This document shows positions 27,274 through 34,929 of a stretch of 47,148 bases of DNA, one piece after another. Location: contig JAILBR010000042.1 of assembly GCA_024680795.1 (NCBI GenBank), forward strand, positions 1-47,148. The letters are read 5' to 3'. The notes below the pieces were generated by a model. It was not told where the DNA came from, did no database searches, and saw only the letters and a list, made by a program, of their open reading frames with translations. A program made the translations under genes and the position numbers. The stretch's first letter is position 1, and each line of letters starts with the position of its first letter. This stretch comes from Bacilli bacterium (GTDB lineage Bacteria > Bacillota_I > Bacilli_A > RFN20 > CAG-826).

Positions 27274-29040
27274 TTATTTGCTTTTGTTTTTGGCTTTTTT
27301 GATGAAGTGAATGATTGTAATAACTAGGAATGTTATGGCGGTACCTACCACATATCCGAAGAAGTCGATTCCAACATCCATCCATGTTCCACTTCGTGAT
27401 GGAACACAGAGTTGAATCAATTCACTTAATCCTGCAGTTAGGAATCCCACAAATAAAGTCAAAGGAAGGTAGAGATATAGCTTTATATAGTCCTCAAAAT
27501 ATGTATAGAAGAATAATAGTCCAAATATAGCGGTTACTAAGAATAACATAAAGTGACCACCAAATTTACGCATCCATTGATGGAAGTTGCTATAGTTATC
27601 ATCATTGATTGCTTGCTTGACACTGATATTAATATCAAATTCTTGTTTTAGGGTTTCATTAGCTACACTTGTGACAGTGATATGAACTTTGCCAACATCT
27701 TTAGCTTTGATGGTTACTAATTCAGTGCCATTGCCAACAATTTGAACTTTATCAGAGTCACCAGTGACGTTAATGGCTTTAACAGAAACATTTTTAGGGG
27801 TAAAGATTCCACTGACTTGAAGCTGATCATTAACATAAACTTCTTTGGTTTCTTTTTGGTTAATGGTCATAGATGCTGGAAGAGCTTCACCAACATTAAT
27901 GTCTAGTTCTTGTTTAATGGTGTTGTCATTATTGGAAACAACCGTTAACTTAACGTTACCTTTTTTACGATATCCACAAACCCTGACACAATCTTTGTTT
28001 TCGTCATCCTTATAAACAGGGAATCCATTTTCATCATATTTAAATGGGGCGATTATCGCGCCTAATTCATCGCTTAAATAGTAGCTAACACTTTGATCTT
28101 CTAGAGTAGTATTTTCAAAAGTTGGATGGATTAAAACTGAATAATCATCAGGATTATCTTCGCCTGTAAAAACATAGTCATAATCAAGCATTGAGGCCGA
28201 TCCTGTTGCGTTTAAGGCAATAGAATTGGTCGCTGGCTTAGTAATATGTTCACTTGTAACGGTTATGTTATATGTTTCTTTTCCATATGTAATAGAAGCG
28301 CTTCCTTCACTTATCGCGTGTATAACTCCATACTTATCGATAGTGGCTATTGCCTCATTAGAAGAAGAGTGGTCTAACTTTGTATAATCATATAGTCTTC
28401 TTAGATAATAATCGTTACGATTGTTGCCTTCTTTTGGGTTTAATTTAGTGTCTATCTTACTTGTTTCACCAGTCTTTAAAGTTGTTTTACCAATCTTTAA
28501 ATCATAGTTAACTGGTTTAGCTCTTTCAACTATGTTGAAATCATATCTATAGTTTAGACTATCCGCAACTTTGATATTTAAAGCGTATGCTTCGCTAGTC
28601 ATTGCGTTAGCGACAATTCTTACGTCAACAAAGTATGAATTCTTGCTTTCGTGACTAGACATCACCAAGTTATAGTCATCTTTATTTCCTAATAAATCGC
28701 TAACTACATATGACTTGTCGTAAACATCGATATCTTTCTTTTCTGGATATTTAACTTCAATTGATAAAAGAGTGGTGGTGCCTAGAGCAATTTTGCCATT
28801 TCCTAAATAAGATGAATCGCTGACGGTGCCGATGCTACTTGGCTTAATCACTTCGGCGATTTGCGGACCCTTAATGAGGTTAACAAAAAAGGCAGATATC
28901 TGAGCAAATAATCCGCTTTGTACACCAGAAGCACCACCGACAATACATGATTCAGCGATAATTAAAGACACCAAAGTAGCAAATATACCTAAAGATATAT
29001 AGACTATTGGCTTTCTATGTTTTAAGGATGGTATCTTCAT
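27274..29040 (-). CDS. VanZ-like membrane protein with a large extracellular Ig-like insertion
   Basis: 588 aa. A first membrane helix (about residues 12-32) is followed by SGLFAQISAFFVNLIKG, typical of the loop after VanZ helix 1. About 400 extracellular residues follow with several Ig-like/Big_2-type segments (SSNEAIATIDKYGVIHAISEG is a clear Big_2 signature). The remaining VanZ helices close the protein (about 490-580): GGHFMLFLVTAIFGLLFFY, FLTAGLSELIQLCVPSRSG, DVGIDFFGYVVGTAITFL. The SELIQ...R.G..D...D..G motif is the VanZ core. VanZ relatives act at the envelope (teicoplanin resistance, sorting), mostly with unknown biochemistry. It is downstream of the GGDEF gene with three bases between them. 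Confidence 0.82.
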   Translation of the reverse strand: MKIPSLKHRKPIVYISLGIFATLVSLIIAESCIVGGASGVQSGLFAQISAFFVNLIKGPQIAEVIKPSSIGTVSDSSYLGNGKIALGTTTLLSIEVKYPEKKDIDVYDKSYVVSDLLGNKDDYNLVMSSHESKNSYFVDVRIVANAMTSEAYALNIKVADSLNYRYDFNIVERAKPVNYDLKIGKTTLKTGETSKIDTKLNPKEGNNRNDYYLRRLYDYTKLDHSSSNEAIATIDKYGVIHAISEGSASITYGKETYNITVTSEHITKPATNSIALNATGSASMLDYDYVFTGEDNPDDYSVLIHPTFENTTLEDQSVSYYLSDELGAIIAPFKYDENGFPVYKDDENKDCVRVCGYRKKGNVKLTVVSNNDNTIKQELDINVGEALPASMTINQKETKEVYVNDQLQVSGIFTPKNVSVKAINVTGDSDKVQIVGNGTELVTIKAKDVGKVHITVTSVANETLKQEFDINISVKQAINDDNYSNFHQWMRKFGGHFMLFLVTAIFGLLFFYTYFEDYIKLYLYLPLTLFVGFLTAGLSELIQLCVPSRSGTWMDVGIDFFGYVVGTAITFLVITIIHFIKKAKNKSK

Positions 29041-29043
29041 CTA

Positions 29044-30285
29044 TTATTGTTCCTCAATAAAAGGAGGGAATTTTCCGTTTAAGCAACTAATGTTTTTACC
29101 AGCATTCTTCGCTTTATATAAATTGTTATCAGCGTGTCTCATTTCATTGTTGAAATCAAAATTAGGAGTGGTTCTTAACACTCTTCCGCCTACAGAAATA
29201 GTGATGATTTCGTTTCTCGAACCTTTTGGAGTTGCGATTTTAAGATCGCTAACAGCGGTTCTAATTTTTTCGATTATTTCGAAACTCTCACGAATGTTAT
29301 CTAATTCAAAGAATAATAAGAACTCTTCTCCACCGTATCTAAAGAAATCAAGGTTTGGCGAGTTAAATTCTGTTCTAATTGCATCCGCAACGTTCTTTAA
29401 GCAGAAATCACCTACGGCGTGTGAGAAGTTATCATTATAATGCTTAAAGTCATCAATATCGAATATGACAATTAATAAATTAATTGGTTCTTTTCTCCAT
29501 CTCTTGATATTAACATCAAGATATTCTCTTAACGCAAAACGATTCTTACATTTAGTCAGCTCATCATAAATTGCGTTGTTATATAGACGGTCATTAAGCA
29601 TCTTTTGACAATAGCTTTGTACTTCTGCATAGAAGATGAAACTCTTAACGAAATATTTAAAGAATGGATACAGGCCTAAAATTAAATAGTAGTAGTGGAC
29701 TGACGCAATATGATAATTTGTGCTTGCGTCAATGGTGGTAAATAAAAACATAGCAAGGAAGATAGATTCTTCAACTGCAAAATCGATTGCATAGGCCTGA
29801 CAGATCATGAGCATCATAAAGATGACGGCAACAGAAGGACTAATACCTTCGCCAGTTGATACAAGGCCCATTTTTGCATCAGACCAGAACGATAGAATAA
29901 AGTCTATTGCTAAGCCACCATATAACAAATTGATAGCGATTCTATTGAATATGGGTCTATCTGGCCTAATAAATAAACCAATAATTGAACAAACAATTGA
30001 TATACCTGCTAATGTAATAGTAGTGATTTGACCAGTGAAAGAAATGTCACTCATCAAAGGATCGCTTCCTTGATTTTCAAGAGCATTAAGGAAGATAATT
30101 AGGAAGGTCAACAAAATCACCATGGCGATGGACGCCGCTAAAGAAATTGCGCTGTTTTTTCTATTTGCGTTGTCTCTAACTGCTTTTACATCGGTATTAG
30201 TTAAATTGTTCTCTTTGATAACAACTGGTGGTAATAAGAATATAAACGCAGATTTAAGAAGTTCTTTCTTTTTCGTCTTTCCCAT
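29044..30285 (-). CDS. Membrane diguanylate cyclase (GGDEF domain)
   Basis: 413 aa. The N-terminal 215 residues contain about six membrane helices forming a sensor-like module; the GGDEF domain covers about 240-405. The active-site motif is FRYGGEEF, with the expected DELTKCKNR opening and FDIDDFKHYND metal site, so synthesis of c-di-GMP from GTP is likely. The inhibitory site usually reading RxxD five residues before the motif is PNLD here, so product inhibition may be lost. No EAL or HD-GYP partner is in the window. It is translated ahead of the VanZ-like gene in one operon. A -10 TATAAT (30295-30300) sits nine bases before the ATG with no SD. Confidence 0.93.
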   Translation of the reverse strand: MGKTKKKELLKSAFIFLLPPVVIKENNLTNTDVKAVRDNANRKNSAISLAASIAMVILLTFLIIFLNALENQGSDPLMSDISFTGQITTITLAGISIVCSIIGLFIRPDRPIFNRIAINLLYGGLAIDFILSFWSDAKMGLVSTGEGISPSVAVIFMMLMICQAYAIDFAVEESIFLAMFLFTTIDASTNYHIASVHYYYLILGLYPFFKYFVKSFIFYAEVQSYCQKMLNDRLYNNAIYDELTKCKNRFALREYLDVNIKRWRKEPINLLIVIFDIDDFKHYNDNFSHAVGDFCLKNVADAIRTEFNSPNLDFFRYGGEEFLLFFELDNIRESFEIIEKIRTAVSDLKIATPKGSRNEIITISVGGRVLRTTPNFDFNNEMRHADNNLYKAKNAGKNISCLNGKFPPFIEEQ

Positions 30286-30294
30286 ATTAACAAT

Positions 30295-30300
30295 ATTATA
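30295..30300 (-). promoter_or_regulatory. -10 element of the GGDEF-VanZ operon
   Basis: TATAAT on the minus strand, nine bases before the ATG at 30285. No SD between them. Confidence 0.55.
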
Positions 30301-30382
30301 GTTAATGAATTTTAAAACGCAACTCTTATAGAATATGCTTATTCTATTTCCTATAAAAAAAATAATAGCGAAAATAAACGTG

Positions 30383-30413
30383 TTGTATTTTAATACAAAA
30401 GTTATTGTATAAT
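30383..30413 (+). promoter_or_regulatory. Promoter with palindrome for the TerD-like gene
   Basis: TTGTATTTTAATACAA (30383-30398) is an inverted repeat with 7-bp arms that overlaps the -35 position; TATAAT is at 30408-30413. The expected start is about 30420, where the structured leader begins. The 30301-30382 stretch upstream is AT-rich with nothing else recognisable. Confidence 0.6.
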
Positions 30414-30419
30414 TAATAG

Positions 30420-30544
30420 GCCTGAAAAGGCTTCGAGACTATGCTTATTTCTTAAATTAATCACAAGAGATCTACTTTAGCTAGTCCAACGGAAAGAGAA
30501 GCACTAAGCCTGCTTCTCTTTCCCTCCATGAGGGAGGAGCCGAC
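30420..30544 (+). ncRNA. Structured 5' leader of the TerD-like gene, candidate cis-regulatory RNA
   Basis: Helices seen by eye: GCCT-GAAA-AGGC (30420-30431, GNRA loop); GACTA/TAGTC (30437-30441 with 30482-30486) continuing with GC/GC and ATTTCTT/AAGAGAT (30447-30453 with 30465-30471); a perfect 12-bp hairpin GGAAAGAGAAGC/GCTTCTCTTTCC (30491-30502 with 30512-30523); CCCTC/GAGGG (30522-30526 with 30530-30534). The 9-base loop of the long hairpin contains AAGCCT (30506-30511), exactly complementary to AGGCTT (30428-30433) of the first hairpin, so a long-range pseudoknot is possible. The last hairpin covers part of the SD (GGAGG 30533-30537), which suggests control of translation. No T-run follows the long hairpin. 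I do not recognise the class. Confidence 0.6.
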
Positions 30545-32521
30545 ATGAAAGATTCAATTTTATTCCAAAGACATTTTGTATTAGTCGAAGATTTTCCTAG
30601 TGAAGTCGACAAAAAACAAAACGAGTATTATGTCGCCTATTTATTAATTAACTTCGGTATAGAAATAACTAATCCAGAAGTGGTTAATGATAAGGTGCTT
30701 TTGAAAATATCTCAATTCTTTAAACTCAATGTCCCAGATTCTTTTTATGCAAACCCTCAAGATTCCAAATATTTTTCTTGTGAAGAGTTACTCATTGAAC
30801 AAATCATTTCTTATGTCTTCGGATATGGCACTGATTTAGGAAGAGTGGAATTATTTAAAAAAGCACTTCCACATTATTGTATTGGTAATGAGTTAGTTTT
30901 AAGAACTTACGAAGTTATCAATAAAGAAAAAGCGGATGAAATTTTAAAAGGAGTTGCTAAACAGTATTGTGCATATAAAAGACCTTTCTCAGAAGATGAA
31001 TCAAAAGAATTTTTATATCTTGTAGAAGCAGGTTATTTTGATGTTAATGAGCCAATTCAATGCCGAGACAACATATTTTATGTTGCGCATCGTTATCCAG
31101 AATTAGGCAGATGTTTAGATAAAAAAGACGTTGTTAAATATTCCATCAATATCTTTGGCTTAAGAGAAAAGAATCTAAATCATATTTTTAACGCCAACAA
31201 AGAAAAGGTCGAACTGATTAGAGAAATCATGCCTTATATCAATGACTGCCCTCTTAGCAAAAGGCAAGCCAAATTTTATAACAAGATTTGTTCTCTTTTA
31301 GATATGGACGCTAATGCCAATAACGAAAAAAGCCCTTATCGTTTAGCTAAATTATGTTTAGATAAAGGCGATGTCATAGGCGCTGCTAAGATATTCCAAA
31401 AGAGTGGTTCTTTATTAGTTAGAAACATTAAAATGCTCCTTTCAAGATGTAAGAGAGAAGAGATTGATGTTCTTTTAGGAATGATGCCAAAAGATAATCC
31501 AGCAATCATGTATCAACTTTTGACTTCTCTTGAACTTGATAACTATGGTGTTCCAAGAACATTTAGATACTTTAACAACAAGATGGCGTATTCACATACA
31601 GAAAATCTTTATGAAACTCAATATAGGAAGTCTGCTTTAGATAACAAAACTAAAGATATTGTAAGAAAGTTCCTTATTAATGGCTTAAATGAATATTATT
31701 CATCAATCCCTAAATTTGGAAAGATTTATATTTCTGAAGAATTTGAACGTGTAGCATTACCAATTAACACAACCTCAAGCGGAAACGGATTAGATGTTTT
31801 ACCTTCTGGAAGTAGATTAAAGTTTAGTGCCAAATATATTAGAACTTTCTGCTATTGGGAAGGTGTACGTGATATTGATGCTTCTTTAGTTGCTTTAAAA
31901 GAAGAAACAATCAAAAACGGTAAGATTGATGAACAATTTGATTACAACACTTTGTCATGGAGAACATATAGTCAAAAAAGATTTGGAGATGACGCCTTAT
32001 GTTCTGGAGACTGTACCGACTATAAGGGTGCAGAATATCAAGACATCGACATCGACGCAATGATTAAAAGAGGCTTTAGATATGTAGTGTGCTGCATCAA
32101 CGGCTATGGCGAAACATTTGACCATGGTGATATTCACGCTGGTCTACAAGTTAAAAACAACATCAATACAGCTGCTTGGGATCCAAAGAATATTTCGTTC
32201 TCAATGCACATTGTTGGACAAAGCCGTTCTTTCACAAACTTTGCTTTGGACCTAAAGACCATGGAAATTGTCTTTGTTAATATGAAGAGCAACTATGGTT
32301 ATATTGTTGAACCCGGTCAAGTAGAATTAGCGAGGAATTTCCTCACCGATTCATATCTCGCTTTCAACATGAAGTCTTTATTAGTTAACCTTGGCGAAAT
32401 AGTTGATAAACCAGAAGAAGCCGATTATGTTTTCGACCGACATTACCAAGGAAACGAGAATCAAAAGGTCATTAGGCCGTTCGATATTCAATCGCTTGTC
32501 GAAATTGTAAATATAAAATAG
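30545..32521 (+). CDS. Large protein with C-terminal TerD-like domain
   Basis: 658 aa, soluble. Residues 1-330 look all-helical with TPR-like character (SPYRLAKLCLDKGDVIGAAKIF). Residues about 410-650 resemble the TerD fold: a first strand pair ending GVRDIDASLVAL, then FGDDALCSGDCTDYKGAEYQDIDIDAMIKRGFRYV at the place where TerD proteins have their Gly/Asp-rich GD..(G)..D.E calcium-binding stretch, followed by SFTNFALDLKTMEIVFVNM. TerD-family proteins bind Ca2+ and are tied to tellurite resistance, stress and phage inhibition. The exact function of the long N-terminal form is unknown. A strongly structured leader precedes the gene; SD GGAGG seven bases before ATG. It stands alone, ended by a terminator. 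Confidence 0.7.
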   Translation: MKDSILFQRHFVLVEDFPSEVDKKQNEYYVAYLLINFGIEITNPEVVNDKVLLKISQFFKLNVPDSFYANPQDSKYFSCEELLIEQIISYVFGYGTDLGRVELFKKALPHYCIGNELVLRTYEVINKEKADEILKGVAKQYCAYKRPFSEDESKEFLYLVEAGYFDVNEPIQCRDNIFYVAHRYPELGRCLDKKDVVKYSINIFGLREKNLNHIFNANKEKVELIREIMPYINDCPLSKRQAKFYNKICSLLDMDANANNEKSPYRLAKLCLDKGDVIGAAKIFQKSGSLLVRNIKMLLSRCKREEIDVLLGMMPKDNPAIMYQLLTSLELDNYGVPRTFRYFNNKMAYSHTENLYETQYRKSALDNKTKDIVRKFLINGLNEYYSSIPKFGKIYISEEFERVALPINTTSSGNGLDVLPSGSRLKFSAKYIRTFCYWEGVRDIDASLVALKEETIKNGKIDEQFDYNTLSWRTYSQKRFGDDALCSGDCTDYKGAEYQDIDIDAMIKRGFRYVVCCINGYGETFDHGDIHAGLQVKNNINTAAWDPKNISFSMHIVGQSRSFTNFALDLKTMEIVFVNMKSNYGYIVEPGQVELARNFLTDSYLAFNMKSLLVNLGEIVDKPEEADYVFDRHYQGNENQKVIRPFDIQSLVEIVNIK

Positions 32522-32530
32522 ATAAAAATT

Positions 32531-32556
32531 TCGCCGCTAAAAAAGTGGCGATTTTT
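32531..32556 (+). terminator. Terminator of the TerD-like gene
   Basis: TCGCCGCT pairs with AGTGGCGA (8 bp, one G-U), A-rich loop, followed by TTTTT. Confidence 0.9.
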
Positions 32557-32607
32557 CTTTATAGTAAGCATAAAAACCCTGCAGAAACCGCCTAAAATTA
32601 TCTCAAC

Positions 32608-32657
32608 TCAACCAACAGTTGATAAAACTTTTAGTTGAGCAACAACTTGGTTATAAT
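32608..32657 (+). promoter_or_regulatory. Tandem palindromic operators and -10 of the XRE regulator gene
   Basis: TCAAC-N5-GTTGA (32608-32622) and AGTTG-N5-CAACT (32633-32647) have the same 5-bp arm and 5-bp spacer geometry, with centres 25 bp apart. TATAAT follows at 32652-32657. Both sites lie in the RNA polymerase footprint, consistent with autoregulation by the HTH protein encoded downstream. Confidence 0.6.
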
Positions 32658-32711
32658 ATTTTTGCAACTAATTTTATATTATGTTTTCGTCAAAAACGGA
32701 GGAAGGCAAAA

Positions 32712-33560
32712 ATGGAAGAAACATTTGGTCAAAGATTATCAAGAATTAGAAAAGAAAAAGGATTAACTCAAGAAGACATTGCTAAGAGAATAGTCATCTC
32801 ACCTCAAGCAGTCTCAAAATGGGAAAATGATGTCTCATCACCTGACATCCTAGTGTTATGCTCGCTCGCAGATATCCTAGGCGTAAGCGTGGATGAATTA
32901 TTAGGTAGAGAAAAGACAAATACTACTGCTTCCGAAACAGTTGATAGCGAAGTGGTGGATGATGAAGAAAAGATGTCAGATTCAAAACCTGAAGATAGTG
33001 ATGAAGAAACCAAAGAAGAAAAAAAGCATGGCGTTCATATCAAAGACGGAGAGGACGAAATCATTATCGACAGTACAGGCGTGCATCTAAAAGATGGTGA
33101 TCAGACCATCGACATTAATGGCAATATCGAAATCAATGGTGATAATGTTCATATTTACGACAAAGATGGCAATGAATATCGCAGACACCACAACTGGAAA
33201 AAGAAATGGTTCTGGATCTCCGGTGGCTTCCTATTTGGATTAGCACTTATCGCATATATCATTATGGGTGTGATATTTACTGATCAAACTATCGGATGGA
33301 AAGCAGGATGGATTGTCTTATTGATTCCATTCGTGATTACATCATTATGGGATGCTATCGTTAATAGAAAGATTACAGAATTTGCATATCCAATTCTCGT
33401 TACCGCTGTATATTTGGGTTTAGGTTTCATGGGAGGATATTTCGGCTTTGAAGGATGGAGTTTCTACTGGTTCTTATTCTTAACAATACCGGCCTTCTAC
33501 TTAATCGGCGGAACAATTGATTCGAAAATACATCGTCCAAAAGTATATATCAACGAATAA
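32712..33560 (+). CDS. XRE-family HTH regulator fused to a membrane domain
   Basis: 282 aa from the ATG at 32712 (SD GGAGGAAGG). An Xre/Cro helix-turn-helix at residues 5-62 (FGQRLSRIRKEKGLTQEDIA, SPQAVSKWENDVSSPDI) is followed by an acidic linker (about 70-105). A short stretch of alternating strand motifs comes next (HIKDGEDEIII, VHLKDGDQTIDI, EINGDNVHIYD), then four membrane helices (about 168-275). The layout, DNA-binding domain inside, helices in the membrane, suggests a one-component sensor that changes DNA binding in response to the envelope. The beta-like repeats before the membrane are distinctive; they resemble the DUF4097-like stretches seen in some membrane-associated regulators. 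Tandem palindromes upstream suggest self-regulation. Confidence 0.85.
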   Translation: MEETFGQRLSRIRKEKGLTQEDIAKRIVISPQAVSKWENDVSSPDILVLCSLADILGVSVDELLGREKTNTTASETVDSEVVDDEEKMSDSKPEDSDEETKEEKKHGVHIKDGEDEIIIDSTGVHLKDGDQTIDINGNIEINGDNVHIYDKDGNEYRRHHNWKKKWFWISGGFLFGLALIAYIIMGVIFTDQTIGWKAGWIVLLIPFVITSLWDAIVNRKITEFAYPILVTAVYLGLGFMGGYFGFEGWSFYWFLFLTIPAFYLIGGTIDSKIHRPKVYINE

Positions 33561-33567
33561 TAAAATA

Positions 33568-33600
33568 AAGGATTGAACTCAAGTGGCTCAATCCTTTTTT
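33568..33600. terminator. Bidirectional terminator between the XRE and PlsC-like genes
   Basis: AAGGATTGA (33568-33576) pairs perfectly with TCAATCCTT (33588-33596), 9 bp. T-runs follow on the plus strand; the minus strand continues into a T-rich stretch. The stop codon of the convergent acyltransferase gene is inside the stem. Confidence 0.9.
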
Positions 33601-34832
33601 ACTACATGTTTTTCTTGATACTTTTTGAATAGCTCTTCGGTTGCTAGAGAGAACTTTGTGACCGCAAAATCTCGGCCGTGTGGATAGACATAGAATGTAT
33701 CATTTGGAACGTTTAAGTCAACACAGTCCCCGTATTTTCCTAAATACTCGTATTCAATATGCACGCCATAACTATTTTGTGGAGGGATGGCAACCTCGAA
33801 TTTTTCGCCTTCATATTCACCGGTTAATTTGAATCCGTTCATGTCGTGCACAAGGTAGCCTTTTCCGAGGTGGAAGAACTTGTCTTTTGGAAGCAAATCG
33901 ATATGAACCTCACCTTCAAAATGATATGTTCCTGCATCGACTTCTTTTCTGACTTCCGCTCTTTCCCATTCATACCAGTCAGGAATATGGGAGAATTCGG
34001 TTTCGCCTTCTACTGCTTTTAATTCGCCTAGTTCGGTATATTCCCATTTTTTGCCACATTCTTCGCAGAATAGATAAATGCCTTTAGAATTCATCCTATA
34101 TTCTTTTCCACAATGTGGGCATTTATATAAGACTTTATGAAGCCCTTCAGCACGCCCTTCATATGTGACGTGAATATTTCTTTCTTTTTGCCAACTATAT
34201 TCGTCGTATTCAAAGTTGTCTTGTATTCTTTGATTGATTTCTTCTAGAGACAAGTTTGCAATTTCATCCTGGGTAACGAGTGGGTATAATTCTGCTTCAA
34301 TTGGTTGCACGCCTCTATCATGTAAGTTCCAGAATGGAGAATTGATATGGTGGCCATGCATTTTAAGCATTACAACTGGTACATTTAAATAACGGCAAAG
34401 TCTTGCTACAGAAGATGGGATAATAGCTTTTGTTCCACATAAAGAATACCTAGCTTCAGGGAAAATAGCAGCGACGCGTTTATGATCTATAACATATTTA
34501 AGATGTTTAATTAAATCAAAATCATTAGTAAACTTACGTTTACAAATGCCACCGATATGTCTTAATAAAAGTTCTCTATTTAAGAATCCGTCAATTGCGA
34601 TGACATAATTTAATGGATGTGGGAATGTTGCCACTGAAAGGACGTTAATATCCATAAAGGCATTGTGATTGGCTAGCAAAAGATATGGTGGTTTAATGCC
34701 ATCCATATTAATCTTTTTTATTATTCCCTTATGCTTTTTAACTGGCCCTATAGCAAGTAAATAACTTAATAATCTCAGCTTCGGTCTCTTTGGTGAGGCC
34801 TTCATATCAAAACGTTCAAATTGGTCTAGCAT
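33588..34832 (-). CDS. PlsC-like 1-acylglycerol-3-phosphate acyltransferase with zinc ribbon
   Basis: 414 aa. N-terminal acyltransferase domain with NHNAFMD (catalytic His56, Asp61) and substrate motif FPEARYS (124-130), marking the PlsC/LPLAT superfamily that acylates lysophosphatidic acid in the membrane. After residue 220 a zinc ribbon follows (CPHC at 238-241, CEEC at 256-259), then a 150-residue beta-rich domain with no name I know. The ordinary PlsC is about 200-250 aa, so the C-terminal half is extra and could regulate or bind another partner. It is divergent from the glycolipid glycosyltransferase at 34930, pointing to joint membrane-lipid synthesis. A TAATAT (34839-34844) lies six bases before the ATG, with no SD. 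Confidence 0.88.
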   Translation of the reverse strand: MLDQFERFDMKASPKRPKLRLLSYLLAIGPVKKHKGIIKKINMDGIKPPYLLLANHNAFMDINVLSVATFPHPLNYVIAIDGFLNRELLLRHIGGICKRKFTNDFDLIKHLKYVIDHKRVAAIFPEARYSLCGTKAIIPSSVARLCRYLNVPVVMLKMHGHHINSPFWNLHDRGVQPIEAELYPLVTQDEIANLSLEEINQRIQDNFEYDEYSWQKERNIHVTYEGRAEGLHKVLYKCPHCGKEYRMNSKGIYLFCEECGKKWEYTELGELKAVEGETEFSHIPDWYEWERAEVRKEVDAGTYHFEGEVHIDLLPKDKFFHLGKGYLVHDMNGFKLTGEYEGEKFEVAIPPQNSYGVHIEYEYLGKYGDCVDLNVPNDTFYVYPHGRDFAVTKFSLATEELFKKYQEKHVVKKD

Positions 34833-34838
34833 GCTAAC

Positions 34839-34844
34839 ATATTA
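34839..34844 (-). promoter_or_regulatory. -10 element of the PlsC-like gene
   Basis: TAATAT on the minus strand, six bases before ATG at 34832. The 97-bp gap to the divergent glycosyltransferase also contains that gene's AT-rich start region (TACATA at 34919-34924), likewise without SD. Confidence 0.5.
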
Positions 34845-34929
34845 CATTAATCCATAAATCATAACCACAATTATTCTAATTATTGTGATTGTTAAAAAAC
34901 TAAAATAGTTTTAAACTTTACATATATAT

